From: Actinomucor elegans
Lineage: Eukaryota; Mucoromycota; Mucoromycetes; Mucorales; Mucoraceae
DNA: 64,000 nucleotides
Assembly: GCA_026027325.1 (NCBI GenBank)
Contig: JAMSLZ010000001.1
Location: 1,674,001-1,738,000 of the forward strand
Reading direction: 5' to 3'
Of the stretch, positions 24,489 to 39,191 are shown in pieces. The position numbers were made by a program, and so were the translations under genes. Each line of letters starts with the position of its first letter. Positions within the stretch are counted from its first letter, which is position 1. The notes beneath the pieces are model-generated. The model was given only the letters and a program-made list of their open reading frames with translations, did not search any database and had not been told where the DNA came from.

Positions 24489-26817
24489 TTAATTTGGTCC
24501 TAATGGCTCATAACTCCAAATACGAGCACGGTTATCTCCAGAACCAGTAGCAAACATGGGTTTATGGCCTGGACTAGTAGCAACGGAAATGACTAGATGT
24601 AATAAACATTAGCTATTGTGTATCTATATATGGATTGTACTATTTTTTTTTTTTTTACCTGAATTCTTGTGGCCTTGAAGCATGAATTGTGTCTGACCTG
24701 TGCGAGGATCCCAGAACTGTACACCACGATCTTTTGAACCTGATACAATCCAATTACCATCAGGCGTAGTGGCAACCGATAAAACAAAGTCCTATAATAA
24801 CATATGTGTTTTAGACACCTATCTTTTTTGATAATGTGAAGGAATTTACCTTGTGGCCAGTAAAAACTTGAATACAGGCACTTTGACCGCGTTCACTACC
24901 ATAACCTCTTTCACTGGTGCCTAATTGCCACATTCTCAATGTTTTATCTAGACTACCACTCACTAGGGTCTTTCCATCAGGCATAAATGCAACCGAGTAG
25001 ACACTGTCTTTATGACCTTCTAAACGTTCCAGCAATACACCAGTGACAGCATCCCAAACACGTACTACCTTGTCAAGACTACCAGCAGCAACCAAGCGAC
25101 TGTCAGGAGAAATGGCTACACTAGTTACACCTAAATCTGGCTGCTCAACATCATTGATACGAAGTTCATGCAAGCAACGGATAGTTTGCCAGTCCCAAAT
25201 ACGAGCTGTACGATCGCCAGAGCCCGAGACAAGAATACGTCCATCACGACTAAATTCCAAGGAATAAATGTCTTGTTCATGACCTGACAAAATACCACGA
25301 ATGCGTTTCTTTGCAATGTCCCAAATCTGCTCTTGAATTAGTAAATTCGACTCTCCAAACTGCATTATTGATAACTTACTCTAATTTGCTTATCTTCAGC
25401 ACCAGTAGCCAAGAATTTACCATCAGGACTGAAACTGACAGAACGAATATACAAATCACCATCGCGTCCAGCGTTTTCATCTTGAAGTACGCTATTGTAA
25501 TATCAGTAACTATTTTCAAAAAAAAATAAAAAAAAGACGCGTAATTTGAACTTACGCAACGCGAGTGGCTGTTAAAGTATCGTAAATGTACGTTGCTTGA
25601 TTACAACCTGCAGCAAGGAAACGGCCATCAGCACTAAACTTGACACAACAAACAACGCTTCCATGATCAAATGTATGAAGAAGATCGACCTTGAGATAAC
25701 GCGTTGCTTTAGGATTGAACCTATTACAAAAAAAAAATGAGCACGCCCGCAGTAATTATTTTCTATAATGCACTTACAAGGCAAACCAATCTTGACCCTC
25801 TACCTTCATATTAGCAGGTACATTTTCAGGGTTGATATCTCCAAGAGCTTCAGAAGTTGCTGAATTGTTAACAAGAGGACCAGCCCCAGACTTGACAGGG
25901 TTTACTCCTGTTCCTCGAGTAGAAGAAACTAAAATATATATCTATATATTAATATATCTATAGATATACCGAGAAACAAATAACTTACGTTGTGAAGAAG
26001 GAGGTGGAGGAGGAGCATTGGATGGGAGAGGTGAACCACCATTCATATAAGGCGTACCTGCAGAAGGATGAGGTGGACCAGAAACGGCTGAAGAAGGATG
26101 AGGTGGTCCACTTGGTGGAGGTCCATTTGGAGGGTAAGAAGGATGATGTACTGGAGGTTTAGATTCCATTAAAGAGGGTGGTGGAACTTGTTTCTGCTGT
26201 TGTTGCTGTTGCTGTTGGTATCCAGTAGGTCCTAAAGATTTAGACGGTGAGCTATTATGCACTAAAAACTAATGACACGGTTGGATGCTAATATTTTACT
26301 ACCGTAACTACCAGCGCTAACAGAAGGAGGGGGAGGAGCCCCACCGCCATGCTGAGAATGCTGAGCCTATAGATTGAATCGAGTTAGATACATTGAACCA
26401 AGATTGTAGCTTGATGTATTACTTGTTGGTCTAATTGTTGACGAAGACGTGCGATTTCCTCTTCATATCTAAGTAATATTACTGTTAATGAACAATACAA
26501 AAGTACATTTCTCGGGATTCTTTACTGTTTCTTGATCATTTGCTGGGTTCTTTCGAGATCCATCAAATTTTGCTGGAACAAATTCATTTCTTGAATTTGA
26601 TTATTCACTATAGATAAATAGATGAGTATTTAAAACGCGTTTAATTATCAATTAACAAGATGATGAACTCACTTTTATGCTCGTACTCGTCCCTTTGGTT
26701 TTTGCAGACGATAACTTCCTGGGCGAGTTGATCGTACTCGCCCTTAACAGCATCCAATAATTCAATCAAACGACTTGGAGTGGGTGGCCCCATGGGTCTA
26801 TGATTATAAACAGACAT
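24489..26817 (-). CDS. TUP1: Tup1-family WD40 transcriptional corepressor
   Basis: Tup1 forms a tetramer that joins Ssn6/Cyc8 and represses many genes through histone and Mediator contacts. Eleven exons (26817-26673, 26607-26526, 26468-26423, 26366-26303, 26261-25989, 25928-25778, 25720-25556, 25491-25380, 25326-24850, 24791-24659, 24592-24489) give 583 residues. The N-terminal Tup1 tetramerisation coiled coil is clear ([20 protein letters not shown], then [14 protein letters not shown]). A Gln tract and a Pro/Ser/Gly/His-rich linker follow. The C-terminal beta-propeller has about seven WD repeats ([35 protein letters not shown]) and closes with [12 protein letters not shown], the family end. 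Very many introns for a 1.75-kb coding sequence. Confidence 0.95.
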
Positions 26818-27044
26818 TGTTGCTTCTTGTTTTCGGTATATCTATTTTTTTTATATTTGTATTTCTTTGTATGTCGCCTTTATCCTCTTTTGTTCCTTTT
26901 GCTATTTCAACTACAAAAAGGTAATGAAAAAAAAAAAAAGAAATCTGGTCTATATCAAAAAGAAAGCGAAAGAAAAAGAAAAAAAGATGGCTTTATTCGA
27001 ATGTCCGCGTGGCAACCATTCTGGGTTTTAATAGGAGTTGTTTT

Positions 27045-28958
<1,914 letters not shown>

Positions 28959-30295
28959 TTTGAGTCTATAATAAAAAAAGCACAGTAGATAAAAGAATCA
29001 GATAAAGAGAATAGAGCCAATCGAGGCTTAATAATAAGTGATCGTAGGTGTTAACCAATCATTGTATTTTTCTTGGATAGAAGGAGCTTCAATTTTACCT
29101 GGAAGTTCGAAATTGATAAAAATTTTGAGTTATCCCTCGAGTCCCGTACCATCTCTTCTAGCTCTACAATTGATATATAAGCAGCTATATCTTTATCAAA
29201 TATTATGGGTAGGCTTTTCAAGAAAGCCAAAATTCATTATTCTGAAAAAACCGAGCACTCTAAGTACGATAAATGGTTAATTTTCCCGGGCATTTTGAAT
29301 CTAATATGAAACGAAAGATCTCGCGATCAATAGATATTCAGGTGGACAATGTTTCGCATTGTGGTGCGTCAAGGGTGATGTCTGAAATTGATAACAGGGC
29401 TTTATAAAGAAATATTATAGGCAACACGGAGTGTAACATCCGGCAACGAGTTCTTGTAATTAAAAAAGATCAAGCAGGCTTGGGCGGTCAGATTGGGGCC
29501 TGGTCCCACCAGCTAATCCTTATAAAATAATTAAAATATCGGTTATTGTCTAAAATATATTTTCTCTTTAACTGAGGACAGACGTTTTGAATACAATCAA
29601 GACGGTTATCAATTTTAGTATTATACGGTTATACGATTCCTTACGACATTATACTGATCACCTCATTCGTAGCTCCAATATTAAACCTATCTCTCTAATG
29701 GAGTGATATTTACAAATAATCCTCTACACAAGATAGTGCAATATCAATAACTATACAGTACAATTACAGCATAATTTATATAGGAACATACCATATCTTT
29801 CGGCTAAAGGGTAGGTACAATGTTTCAGTTAGATACATGATATCATAAACATCATATAGAAGCAATAGCCAAATGATCATTATTCTGATATATTTTTATA
29901 ATATTTCTATCTACTTGTACATTACTGAATAAACATTCATAATTGATTCATCATAAACTTTGCTACTGTCGTATCCAATATATATATATTGAAATTACCC
30001 GAGCTTTACAATAATGAGTATAATATTATATATGCCAATCATTAGGCGTAATATATTACGCGCCCCTTCGTCTCCAGATATCTCAACCAAAATCAGTCAA
30101 AATCGCATTAGGTGAGCAACTCAGGTTTGAAAGAACAACTACATTTAATACAACCTAATATACTCTATCAAATTGAAAATACACAGTATTTATTAGGTAA
30201 TTACATAAGAGCTTCTGGGGTTCTGGGTTCCTTATTAAGATACTTTCAAAATTGGACCAATGACCCCATAGATGATATTTTATTAAGATAATAAT
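28959..30295. other. Intergenic, upstream of TAH18
   Basis: About 1.3 kb of AT-rich DNA containing the TAH18 promoter. No gene is seen. A GC-richer patch near 29475-29515 stands out slightly but has no recognisable function. Confidence 0.4.
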
Positions 30296-31502
30296 TTAAG
30301 TTCGTGGTGCGTAAACTTCGCTCGTGGTAGTAACAGTAGTAGCCGCTGCAGTTTCAGTAGCATGGAGTACAACAGAAGGAGGAGGTTGTACGCGAGGCCG
30401 GTAATCGTCTTGTATCAAAGCAGGGTCGACTAAAATCAAGTTTTCCAGCTTAGCTATAAAAGGTATAGATGGAGTGCCACCTTCTGATTCGTACGGGATC
30501 TCTTGATTTAGATCTGTAGTGGTGGTTTCTCGGAAGGGTAAGCCTAGTCGATGATTCAGTGCCATAGAGTAGCGAATCAAATACTCTACTTGGCTATAGG
30601 TTTCAATGGCCTTGGCACTTCTTCTCTCTCGAAGCACAAACACAGCACGTTCAACTGATCTACATAGTAAGTTTTCCAGTAACCAACATGCAGCAAATAA
30701 TCCAGCTCGACCAACGCCTATTTTAATGCATAAGTTTTTTTTTTTGAAAAAAAAAGGCAATTCTAGTGATTGCTGGTTTCATTATACCTCCTCTGCAATG
30801 CGCTAATACGTTATTTCCCTTATTAATCTCAACATTGACTGCCTCCACAGCATGTCTAACTTCGCTTAGTGTTTTAGGACATCCACCTTCTACCATAGGT
30901 AATCGAATGACAGTAATATCATGCGCTTTTGCTGCCATTTCATATTTCGGCCAAGGTGCACCGAGAAAGTCCAATTCATTATCATCCAAGCAACTACCGA
31001 GTGTATATTAGTCGAGATACCATAGCTAAGAAAGACCATTGTTTGTTACCACACAATCATGGTAATCCCAAAGCTTTTCATACGATCAAAATCCAAATTC
31101 AAATCTCGGTTGATTGCCGCTCTACCACGCACAGGTCCTGATAGCCTTACTTTTTTACCGGGACAGGAACTCAGACATAAATTGCCTTTGAGTCGAGATG
31201 TGTGTAGATGATGTTGATGACAAGCTAACCATTTCTCTTTAATGGAAGGGTTTAAAAAATCATATAAATCGTACTCGACTGGGAAATGGGTTACTGACAG
31301 AAAACTTAGTACATCAGAAGGAACAATCCAACTTATACTAGTGTTGGTTCGGAGATTTCGTCAAAAACAACGCCTTCTCTCGAAAATAATAGGGTGAAGT
31401 ACTTACTTGATAGGATGGCTGACTGAGGTTTTTGGTTCTTTCGGTAAAACAAACTTTTGTTTTGGGAGAATAGTCATAGAGGGTACCAATTGTGGCGGTT
31501 CT

Positions 31503-31538
<36 letters not shown>

Positions 31539-31606
31539 ATCGGGTTTGTCAATTGAATACCGTCTCGATTATTGCTTTCAGTATAGATGATAGATCTATT
31601 GGACAT
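30296..31606 (-). CDS. CDKN3/KAP-like dual-specificity protein phosphatase
   Basis: Four exons (31606-31407, 31331-31050, 30993-30788, 30717-30296) give 369 residues. The catalytic Cys-phosphatase loop is HCRGGVGRAG, with the fourth intron border splitting the second Gly codon. The upstream context (PGKKVRLSGPVRGRAAINRD, IVCCLDDNELDFLGAPWPKY, IRLPMVEGGCPKTLSEV) matches the general layout of the CDKN3 (KAP) family, which dephosphorylates the activating Thr of CDKs. The acidic loop and the GC-P motif fit. Outside the domain there is an N-terminal Gln tract of about 11 residues and a Pro/Thr/Ala-rich C-terminal tail. Substrate cannot be read from sequence. A general DSP of unknown target is the alternative. 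Confidence 0.8.
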
Positions 31607-32722
31607 GATACAAGTTGGAGAGAGTGAAAGAGAGAAAGAGAGAAAAAACGAGAGTGTTAAACTGATGTTTTTTTTTTTTTTTATTTGCTGCCAATTGGTG
31701 GTTTTGCAAAATGCAGAGTGGCGGTATTTTAAAAGGTTTCGAACCAACAGAAACGCTGAAGGAGCATAAAAGGAAGAGTGGTGTTACTCTGTTAGCATTA
31801 ATAGAAAGTTAAATCGCAGATGACTAGATGGAGCACGCATTACAGATTTATTAAAGCAAATCTATATACTACCATCGTCTTCTGGTTAAATGATAGAAAC
31901 AAGGGTAAGCGAGGAAATGAGTATATGACAAAACAATAACGTGGTTTGTGTGCCAGGTTATTATTATTGTTACTTTATTGTACATGATATTGTCTCTATA
32001 TATCGTCCTCCTATGCTATTTCGATTTGTTATAGCATTGCTAGATACAAATGCATCGATATCATTGGTCAGATGGCATTGACTACTTCAGTCCTGCTCAG
32101 ACCAATCCTTGAAATCAAATGTTACATCTAGATTTATAACAGTTTGTGATGCTAATATGCATCTTAATTAAAAAAAAAGGAATTCTGAGCGCTCTTTTTT
32201 AATGATCAAACTTTAATAATATATCTCTATAAACAAAGACGCTAGCTTACTTCGATAGTTCCTCTTTTTTGTGTAAAACTTAAGAATCTCAGTATTCAGT
32301 AATTAACGTGCAAGATTTCGATAAGGATCCGTCAAATGTCGCATCAGATTATTGAAACAGGTTCAGAATAGATTATTGCATCTAATAAAGCTTCAAATTG
32401 ACTTGAATACACTGGTTATATTCAATGTAGTGTTCACTTTTGTATTGCACATTATACAAATTAATTGACTTTTCCTTTTACAAGATTAAAAAAAGCTCGA
32501 ACTTTCTCAAATCTTGATACTATGCAATGATATTTTGCTGAAGGACAGTTATTACTGCAATCGTGGTTCGAATGTATGAGACAAGAGGGATTTGCATATA
32601 CTATAGATGGATACGATGAATATATTGGCTGAAATATATTTTCAGTACAGGTAACTCATTCGATTGGTTTCAATTTACTATGAATAAATCAAAAAATTAA
32701 CGGTTTTATTAAAAATTATTCA
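31607..32722. other. Intergenic, between the phosphatase and PAB1
   Basis: AT-rich. GA-rich leader of the phosphatase gene at 31615-31650. One copy of the dispersed motif ATGTCGCATCAGAT lies at about 32335-32349. No gene is seen. Confidence 0.4.
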
Positions 32723-34518
32723 TTAGTTTCCTTTGGAGGTGTGTTCTCGAAGAACGTTGACAGCTTCCGTTGCTTTACTCTCTAATTCCTTTGGATTATT
32801 GATAAGGTGTACGAGGAGAGATTTATCCATTTCCAATAACATGCCTGTTAACTTGCCACATTCAGCAGGATACAATTCAGACCTACAACATAGATGAGTC
32901 AAGATATTTACAAAATGAAAATATATCAATTTCTTACACAACAGAATAGATGCGCTCACCCAACATTTGGCGTTGTGTTTCAGCAGAGAATGCTTCCAGA
33001 GCAGCTACAGTCAGTTGAGCAGGAATAGCTTCAGCCACTTCAGTTTGTTTAAGTTGCTGGCGTGCAGGAACAGGACTAATATTAGGTGATTGATGAGTTG
33101 GACTAGTACTTGTTCTCATCTGTGCTTCAAGAAAAGTACGACGATCTTCTTTACGTTGAGCTAAAGCTACGTAAATTTCTTTTGATGATATCTTGTGTCC
33201 ATTCATCTTAACAACTGCCTCCGTAGCTTCTTCTGGTGACGTAAAGCAAACGAATCCAAATCCTTTAGATGAGCCAGTCTAAGGATCACATTAATTCCTT
33301 TTTTTTTTTAATCCAATTAAGATGAAACCACTCACTTTTTCATCTCTCATTACTTTAGCGCTTGTGATTTGGCCATAGCGAGCAAACTCAATTCTTAATA
33401 GTTCATCATCCACATCATCAGCCAAATTCTTCACATAGAGGTTGACGCCTTGATATTTCGGTGGCTTTTCTACGCGTTGATATTCATGTTGGCGCCTTAA
33501 TTCATCTTCGCGTTCAGATTTCTTTTGTGCTCTGGAAACAAACAGTTTCTTTCCACGGAATTCATAATCATGCAACTTGCTTACCGCTTTTTCTGCATCC
33601 TCTGGTGATTCAAAGTTAACAAATCCGAAGCCTTTTGAGTTATTGTATTCGTCGCGTTGGATTAACAAGGAAGAAACACGCCCGAAGGTACCAAAAAGAC
33701 CACGTAACTCGTCTTCTGTCACATCCAAGGCAATGTTCTTAATATAAATGTTGGTAAAGCGTTGTTTATGATCCTCTACTGCAACTTCTCGCTCTGACTT
33801 GGGTATTTGGTGACTCGCTTGACTATAACTAAACTTAGTGATTGAATAAACCCAAAAGATGCTTACATTTCTCGGCCAAACAGAACAGCATTATTCACTA
33901 AATCAATCGCTCTTTCAGCCGCACTCAGAGAATCATAATTGACATAACCATAACATCTGCTAGCATTTGGGTTCTTGATCACCTTGCAAGAAACGACGTT
34001 TCCCCACTGTGAAAAAGTATCGTGCAAGGATTTATCATCCACCGACACTGGCAAGTTCTTGACTACAATATTTCCGGCACATGCTGTTCTTCTCGAGGAA
34101 TCGCGTTCGGCTAACATGATTCTACAAGATTTACCATTAATTAATGAATAATTCATGTCTCTCAGCGCATTGTTGCCTATCAAACAGTTAGTTTTGATCG
34201 CATTAGACTGTAGTTAGACTTACAATCTTCGGCTCTACTATAATTAACATAAGCATAGCCTAAACTTTTACCATTGATATGATCACGGCATACATGTACG
34301 CTCTTGGCGCCTTTGAAATGCTGTCTCAAGATATCGTCATTGACCTCTGGCGCAAGTTCGCCTACATAGAGCGATGATTCATGACGATCTACAGTAAAGC
34401 GCCCGGGAGAAGAACGTAAGGATTCAGCAGCTACTTGAGCTTGAATTGCAGCAATTTGTCTTTGTTGTTCTATGGTTAATCCACGAGGACCAAGCGAATC
34501 TTCGGAACGATCAGTCAT
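32723..34518 (-). CDS. PAB1: Polyadenylate-binding protein (Pab1 family)
   Basis: This protein binds mRNA poly(A) tails and contacts eIF4G and PAM2-motif partners. Five exons (34518-34224, 34176-33867, 33828-33336, 33278-32938, 32882-32723) give 532 residues. Four RRMs are visible by their RNP2 motifs: [26 protein letters not shown] and NLYVKNLA. The RNP1s include [16 protein letters not shown] and KGFGFVCF. The C-terminal MLLE domain has GERIYSVV and [18 protein letters not shown]. The linker between RRM4 and MLLE is short and poor in Pro/Met, so the protein is about 100 residues shorter than typical Pab1, and RRM sequences look somewhat divergent; it may be a paralogue of the main PABP. The start is the ATG at 34516-34518 ([13 protein letters not shown]). 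Confidence 0.92.
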
Positions 34519-35725
34519 TGACAATTATTTAAGTGTAAGAAAGGTACTATGACGCGACTTTTGCAAAGAAAAAAAAAATGTTTCTCTTTGGTGGCGTAAC
34601 GCAACACAATAGCATCACCACCACTAACCACCACCACGGCGATTATTCAGGCACCGAATGCCAATGACGATTTGGCTCAAACCTGATAAAAAATAGGTCG
34701 TTCGTCATCTGTCAAAACTAAGGTAGTATGAGAGCACCGTATCTGATAGTAAGCCGTTCGAAGAAAAGATTTAAAAATTTACCAAACACAGAAAAACGAC
34801 ACTAATCTTTAAATGTAAGTGCAAATAGCAGAATTCCGAGGTGTTTACTAAATGTAACTATGGATTAACTGAAATGATAAATAATAACTGATTCGTAATT
34901 TTTGCTAATAATGCAATACTTTTTAGGTACCTATTAAAAAGCAGATTAAAGCCGAGCGATCCTCAAGGAGGAGGATGGTTATTGTTCACAAATATCCAAT
35001 TAAAAATGAGGAAATACTTTAGGTAATGTGTTGCTTCTGCCTCAGATTTTGAGAATAGCCAATAGCTTTATATTTTGGTTTGTTGTATAAAGTTAATCTA
35101 ACTCTACTTAGCAAGTTGAAAGCAAGGTCGAGCGATCAGGGCAGGTACCAGATATTTAGTGAGCCATAGCTGCAGTTTTAGGCACCTTTTCGATCCTCCA
35201 ACGCCTTTTGTTATTGATAGCTACCAGCCAACCAGTTTTGTATCTGTTAATCCTCTCTTACAATGGATACCAGCATTTAATAGATTAAAATGACTTAAAT
35301 CACTATATATCAGTATGTAGTCATGGTAATACGCAATAGTAACATAGAGAACAGTGTTGAAAAGAAGGTAGTTATGCTCATTAAATACAAGAGAGAGAGA
35401 AAAAAGACAGGTATGAAGCAAAGATGAACAGGTATCGAGGTAGTACAGAGTCGATAGTGTAAATACGCAGCTGAATATGAACAACTATACCATAACTGAG
35501 TTCTTCACATTGCATAAGCTTTAGAAGTGTTCAATTCTTTAAGGATACAATTCAATCAAGAACCAGCTATGCCAAAGAAAGCGCCTTATTTGTGAAAGAC
35601 ATTCAGCTTGAGAAATTCACTTGAATCAATCAGTAATATTGATCACAGAGATGCATATATACAAAAAGCGCGACAAACAAAAAATAGAAACTGATTTATT
35701 GGGGTATTAAATGCTTTAAGCCTGA
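34519..35725. other. Intergenic, upstream of PAB1
   Basis: Contains the PAB1 promoter. GAGCGATC occurs twice near 34956 and 35128. A minus frame at 35221-35484 rich in Leu/Tyr/Phe is open but I do not trust it. Confidence 0.4.
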
Positions 35726-35941
35726 TCATTTACTAGCAGTAGATAAGTCTGAGTTGTGCAATTGATTTGTAGATTGATGACATTGGCCTAAGCACGTATT
35801 TCTTTCAGTTTTGGTCAAGGTACCACTATTGTGCCTATTAACGCAATCAACTATACAAGGAGATACTCGAGCTGGAATTAATACTGCATTTGAAGCGATA
35901 ACGCACAAGGCTAAAAAGATGAACAGGCTTCTGACAAACAT
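35726..35941 (-). CDS. Small secreted protein with paired CX3C motifs
   Basis: The frame from the ATG at 35939-35941 encodes 71 residues. Residues 1-19 are a clean signal peptide (MFVRSLFIFLALCVIASNA, small residues at -3/-1). The mature 52-residue part has exactly four cysteines, C29/C33 and C50/C54, as CIVDC and CLGQC, spaced CX3C-X16-CX3C. This spacing suggests a disulfide-stapled helical hairpin. The same motif occurs in small Tim chaperones, but here an export signal replaces the Tim context. An in-frame ATG 9 codons upstream (35968) would spoil the signal peptide and is less likely. No family is recognised. Function could be an effector, a cell-wall or a signalling peptide; none is shown. 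Confidence 0.6.
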   Translation of the reverse strand: MFVRSLFIFLALCVIASNAVLIPARVSPCIVDCVNRHNSGTLTKTERNTCLGQCHQSTNQLHNSDLSTASK

Positions 35942-37159
35942 ATTAGAAGATATTGTAAGATCTATCATAGAAAGAAACAGGTTGAGATGCCAGCTATCTA
36001 AACTTTGGAAAAATTATATCTACTTACTCGATACTAATTAAAGGTAAAGTGTAAGAAAGCTTTTCGCTTTCGAAAATGGTCCCATTTAAATAGAAAATCT
36101 CTGCACCTGTACTGATTACTTCTTCTGAAAAGCTCATTACACAGACTACCTTAACTGGCTTGAACATTATAAATCGAATGCTATATCACCCTTATTTTAA
36201 TGCATTATCTAATAATAATTAAAAAGTTACTTTGAAAGCGTGATATTACCCGGCTAAAAAACATTTTTCAAATCATGATACTTTATAGTTCACATTGTAT
36301 GAAAAAAAAAAAGTTAACTGATACCCAAAAGTCCTTGTTTGAATTATTCAAATTTATAGCACAGAGTATGACGGGACACAATTGGTATATAACTGGATGA
36401 AACCGTTTGAGCTCTTACATACATGTAGTACTACAAACACTCCTCCCCCCTCGCTTTCTTGTATTGTAACAAAATTATATTGCTGACAACTATTAAAGTC
36501 TTGCCTCCTACAGATAATAATAACACTATGTACATTGCTTTGATTCTGGGATAATTCTCACTCTCATTCTTCTATTTCTTTCTACAAATTGGTTTGTTCT
36601 TGAACAAAAAGAACGGCTTTTCATACAGGTTAACAGAATAAGGTTATAGAAGATGCTCTCTATGATCAAGTACTGTGATTGTCTTAGTGTGTGTATGCGC
36701 TTCTTTCTATCACGACGTTATGATATCCTTTGCTTAAGGTCAATTTATACAACAAGTTGGGAAAATTTATTACTGACTAGATTCCGCAGCGATAGCATAC
36801 TTACATGGTACAAGAGCAGATGAGGCACATGCGCCAAGGATTTGTTCGAGCTTGAATTCCATAAAATGGCATCCTTGCATTGAAAGATCTACTTGGCTTA
36901 TATCTCGGTTATGTGCATCTATTATATAGTTGTACAGAGGTATGCAATAAAAAATCATATTCTCTATGTACTTGTACGTATACAAAGATCAGACCTTTAT
37001 TTGGATATATTGATTAGAACAGAAGCCCTTTTTTTCTTTTAGCTGACATTGCGCAACCAGTGTGCTTGCCTCTTACATGCTAAAAGGTAGACGATAACGC
37101 AAAGGATACGTAGATATAGATAAATGGCACTTGCAATGGATAATAATGATACAGATTTT
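35942..37159. other. Intergenic, with one open fragment
   Basis: AT-rich. A minus frame at 36770-36985 contains MQGCHFMEFKLEQILGACAS and a good donor (CCAT|GTAAGTATG), so it could be an exon, but I find no convincing partners. Confidence 0.3.
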
Positions 37160-38220
37160 CTAAGATATAATGCAGCAGCAGCCTCTTTTGGTGACCTTTT
37201 CAACATGCTCCTGGTTCATGTTTTGTCTGCTGTCATTTCCGTTCGTTTCAACCATAGATAGACTAGCATAGTCTTCTGGATAAGAACGCGTTGGCTGTTG
37301 GGGACGCGTTTCTTCTTTTTGGATTGTTACATGAGGAGCTGCAGGCTCTAATGATATGGGCTGCGCTAGTTCCACCACAGGCTGATGTTGACTTACGGTG
37401 GTCATGGCATAATGATTGCTTTCTTTATATGGTATATGATCATTATTATAGCTGTTTCTATAGGGCGACGTTAACGAGGTACGCGGTTTAATGAGTGTTG
37501 GTTCGGGTTCTTGCAGTAATTGAGGTGATATTGACCGCGTTGTCATTGGTTCTGGCGCTTCCTGGTGATGGATAGGAGGCGTTAATGGAGGAGATAACAC
37601 GGGCGTTGGTGACTCTAGTATTGTAGGTGATACGGCATCATGGCTGCTGCGAACACTGTCAATTGCGGAAAGGCTATTAAGATCAGATTGCTTCCTGTCT
37701 TGATCGTATGTCTATAGTATGCATTAATAGCTAGACTAGGTTATGATAATTAATGTGCTCTTTACCAAGTTACTTGAAAGTTCAATCATTTCGGATTCAT
37801 CTTCTTCTGATACAGCAGTACCAGAATCATAACCTATGTCTTCAATCATTTGGCTGCTATTGCCTCCTCCACCCATGCCAAAGAACGTGTGTCGCTGTGT
37901 AGATCGTCTATTTTTACTCTTCTTAGTGGTTACAATATGTTTGTAAGGCTGTCCATCATCTTCTAGACCAAATGCGTCCTTTTGGTGCGTGGAAGGTGTA
38001 CTTCCGACGAGTTTCGAGTATCTAAGTTGACCTTTCAACACTTCATCTTGTTTATATTCTGTTGGTAACGGGTTATTTAGGTCTTGTTGCTGACGTTTGG
38101 CGGCAATATCAAATACTTGGACGATCTACAATGAAAATGATTAGACTAGACCAAGTTTATCTGGTCGGAACATACGTTATCATCCACAAATCTTATTTCA
38201 AAAGCGTAATTATTGCTCAT
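37160..38220 (-). CDS. Predicted lipid-anchored protein with C-terminal CaaX box
   Basis: Three exons (38220-38176, 38125-37766, 37711-37160) give 318 residues. The first 50 or so residues look folded (MSNNYAFEIRFVDDN, IVQVFDIAAKRQQQDLN, LRYSKLVG). The middle and C-terminal parts are disordered, rich in Ser, Pro, Gln and Thr, with several SP/TP sites and an acidic stretch (EEDESEMIELSS). The end is KRGCCCIIS: a CaaX box (CIIS, favouring farnesylation) preceded by two Cys that could be palmitoylated and by basic residues. This predicts plasma-membrane or endomembrane attachment, as in Ras or yeast casein kinases, but no GTPase or kinase domain is present. I do not recognise the family. It may be a membrane scaffold or signalling adaptor. 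Confidence 0.7.
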
Positions 38221-39191
38221 TTATCTACTACTCCACTATAGCAAATAATCAAAAGAGAAAGAAGAAGAAAGGTATATATAAAAGTTGAATATATACTCTA
38301 TCAAGTTCACGTTTTCTGAATATTAAATTGGGTAATCCAGCAAGCCAACTCTGACAATAAGACTCCTGAGTTTAAAGTTGATTTGATTGGAAAGAGCACA
38401 GTGCTTTAACTGTAAAAGGCACTGGGAAATCCCAAGTCTACTTAGGGTGGCACAGACAATGACTGCTTTTAGGCTGTTCAATGTTATACAGTTGTAATAG
38501 TATTTGATGTGCAATTTGGCTATTTAGAAACTGTTAGAATAGCCTACAGCTATTACTACATTTTTATAATAAGAAAATCGCGTTTAAATAGAACAATAGT
38601 ATCTCAGATCGGAAACGGGATTAGCTTAATCTCTTCTAGCCAATGAAATTACTTAAAAACCAAGGAGTCGGTGGTGATTTACTTTGTAGCTTGAGACCAA
38701 TTTATCTGCAACTCGAAATCCTTTGTTTTCGTAATATACAAATGTAACTGAGATGCGGCTTTAATTAAATTATATTTTTTGAATTTAAAGTGAGATACAT
38801 ATATATATATATATATTTTGCACTTTTTTTTAATCAGTATGGTTTCAAATATTAACATTGAGAACTAGCTAATATATGCATATATGCAGTTTTACATGCA
38901 ATATAACTTTGCGCATGTGTTCTAATACCCATCATAGCTATCAAATGTTTTTATTGTCAAGAGATCGCCTCATACTTTGTGTTTCGTTTTCACTTTTACT
39001 TTTAATCTTCACCCATCCAATCAAACACACAAACAGAATAATTCAATTTCCGTTTAAAATTTTTGGACATAATGCTCAGACTTAAATTGAAGCGTATTTA
39101 CGGCAACTAGCCGAGAGGTGGCTTTTTCTTAGTGTCAAAATAAGAAAAACTTTCCTCTGTCGTTTCAGCCCTTTATTCTTTCATACATATC
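38221..39191. other. Divergent intergenic region between the CaaX gene and DOHH
   Basis: Holds both promoters. A TA microsatellite lies at about 38798-38817. A minus frame at 38323-38514 is not protein-like. Pyrimidine-rich TTTCCTCTGTCGTTTC lies just before DOHH. Confidence 0.45.

Noticed and set aside
35221..35484. Minus-strand frame of 87 codons
   Set aside because: Leu/Tyr/Phe-rich, no signal-peptide cleavage site or domain, no splice context; probably chance.
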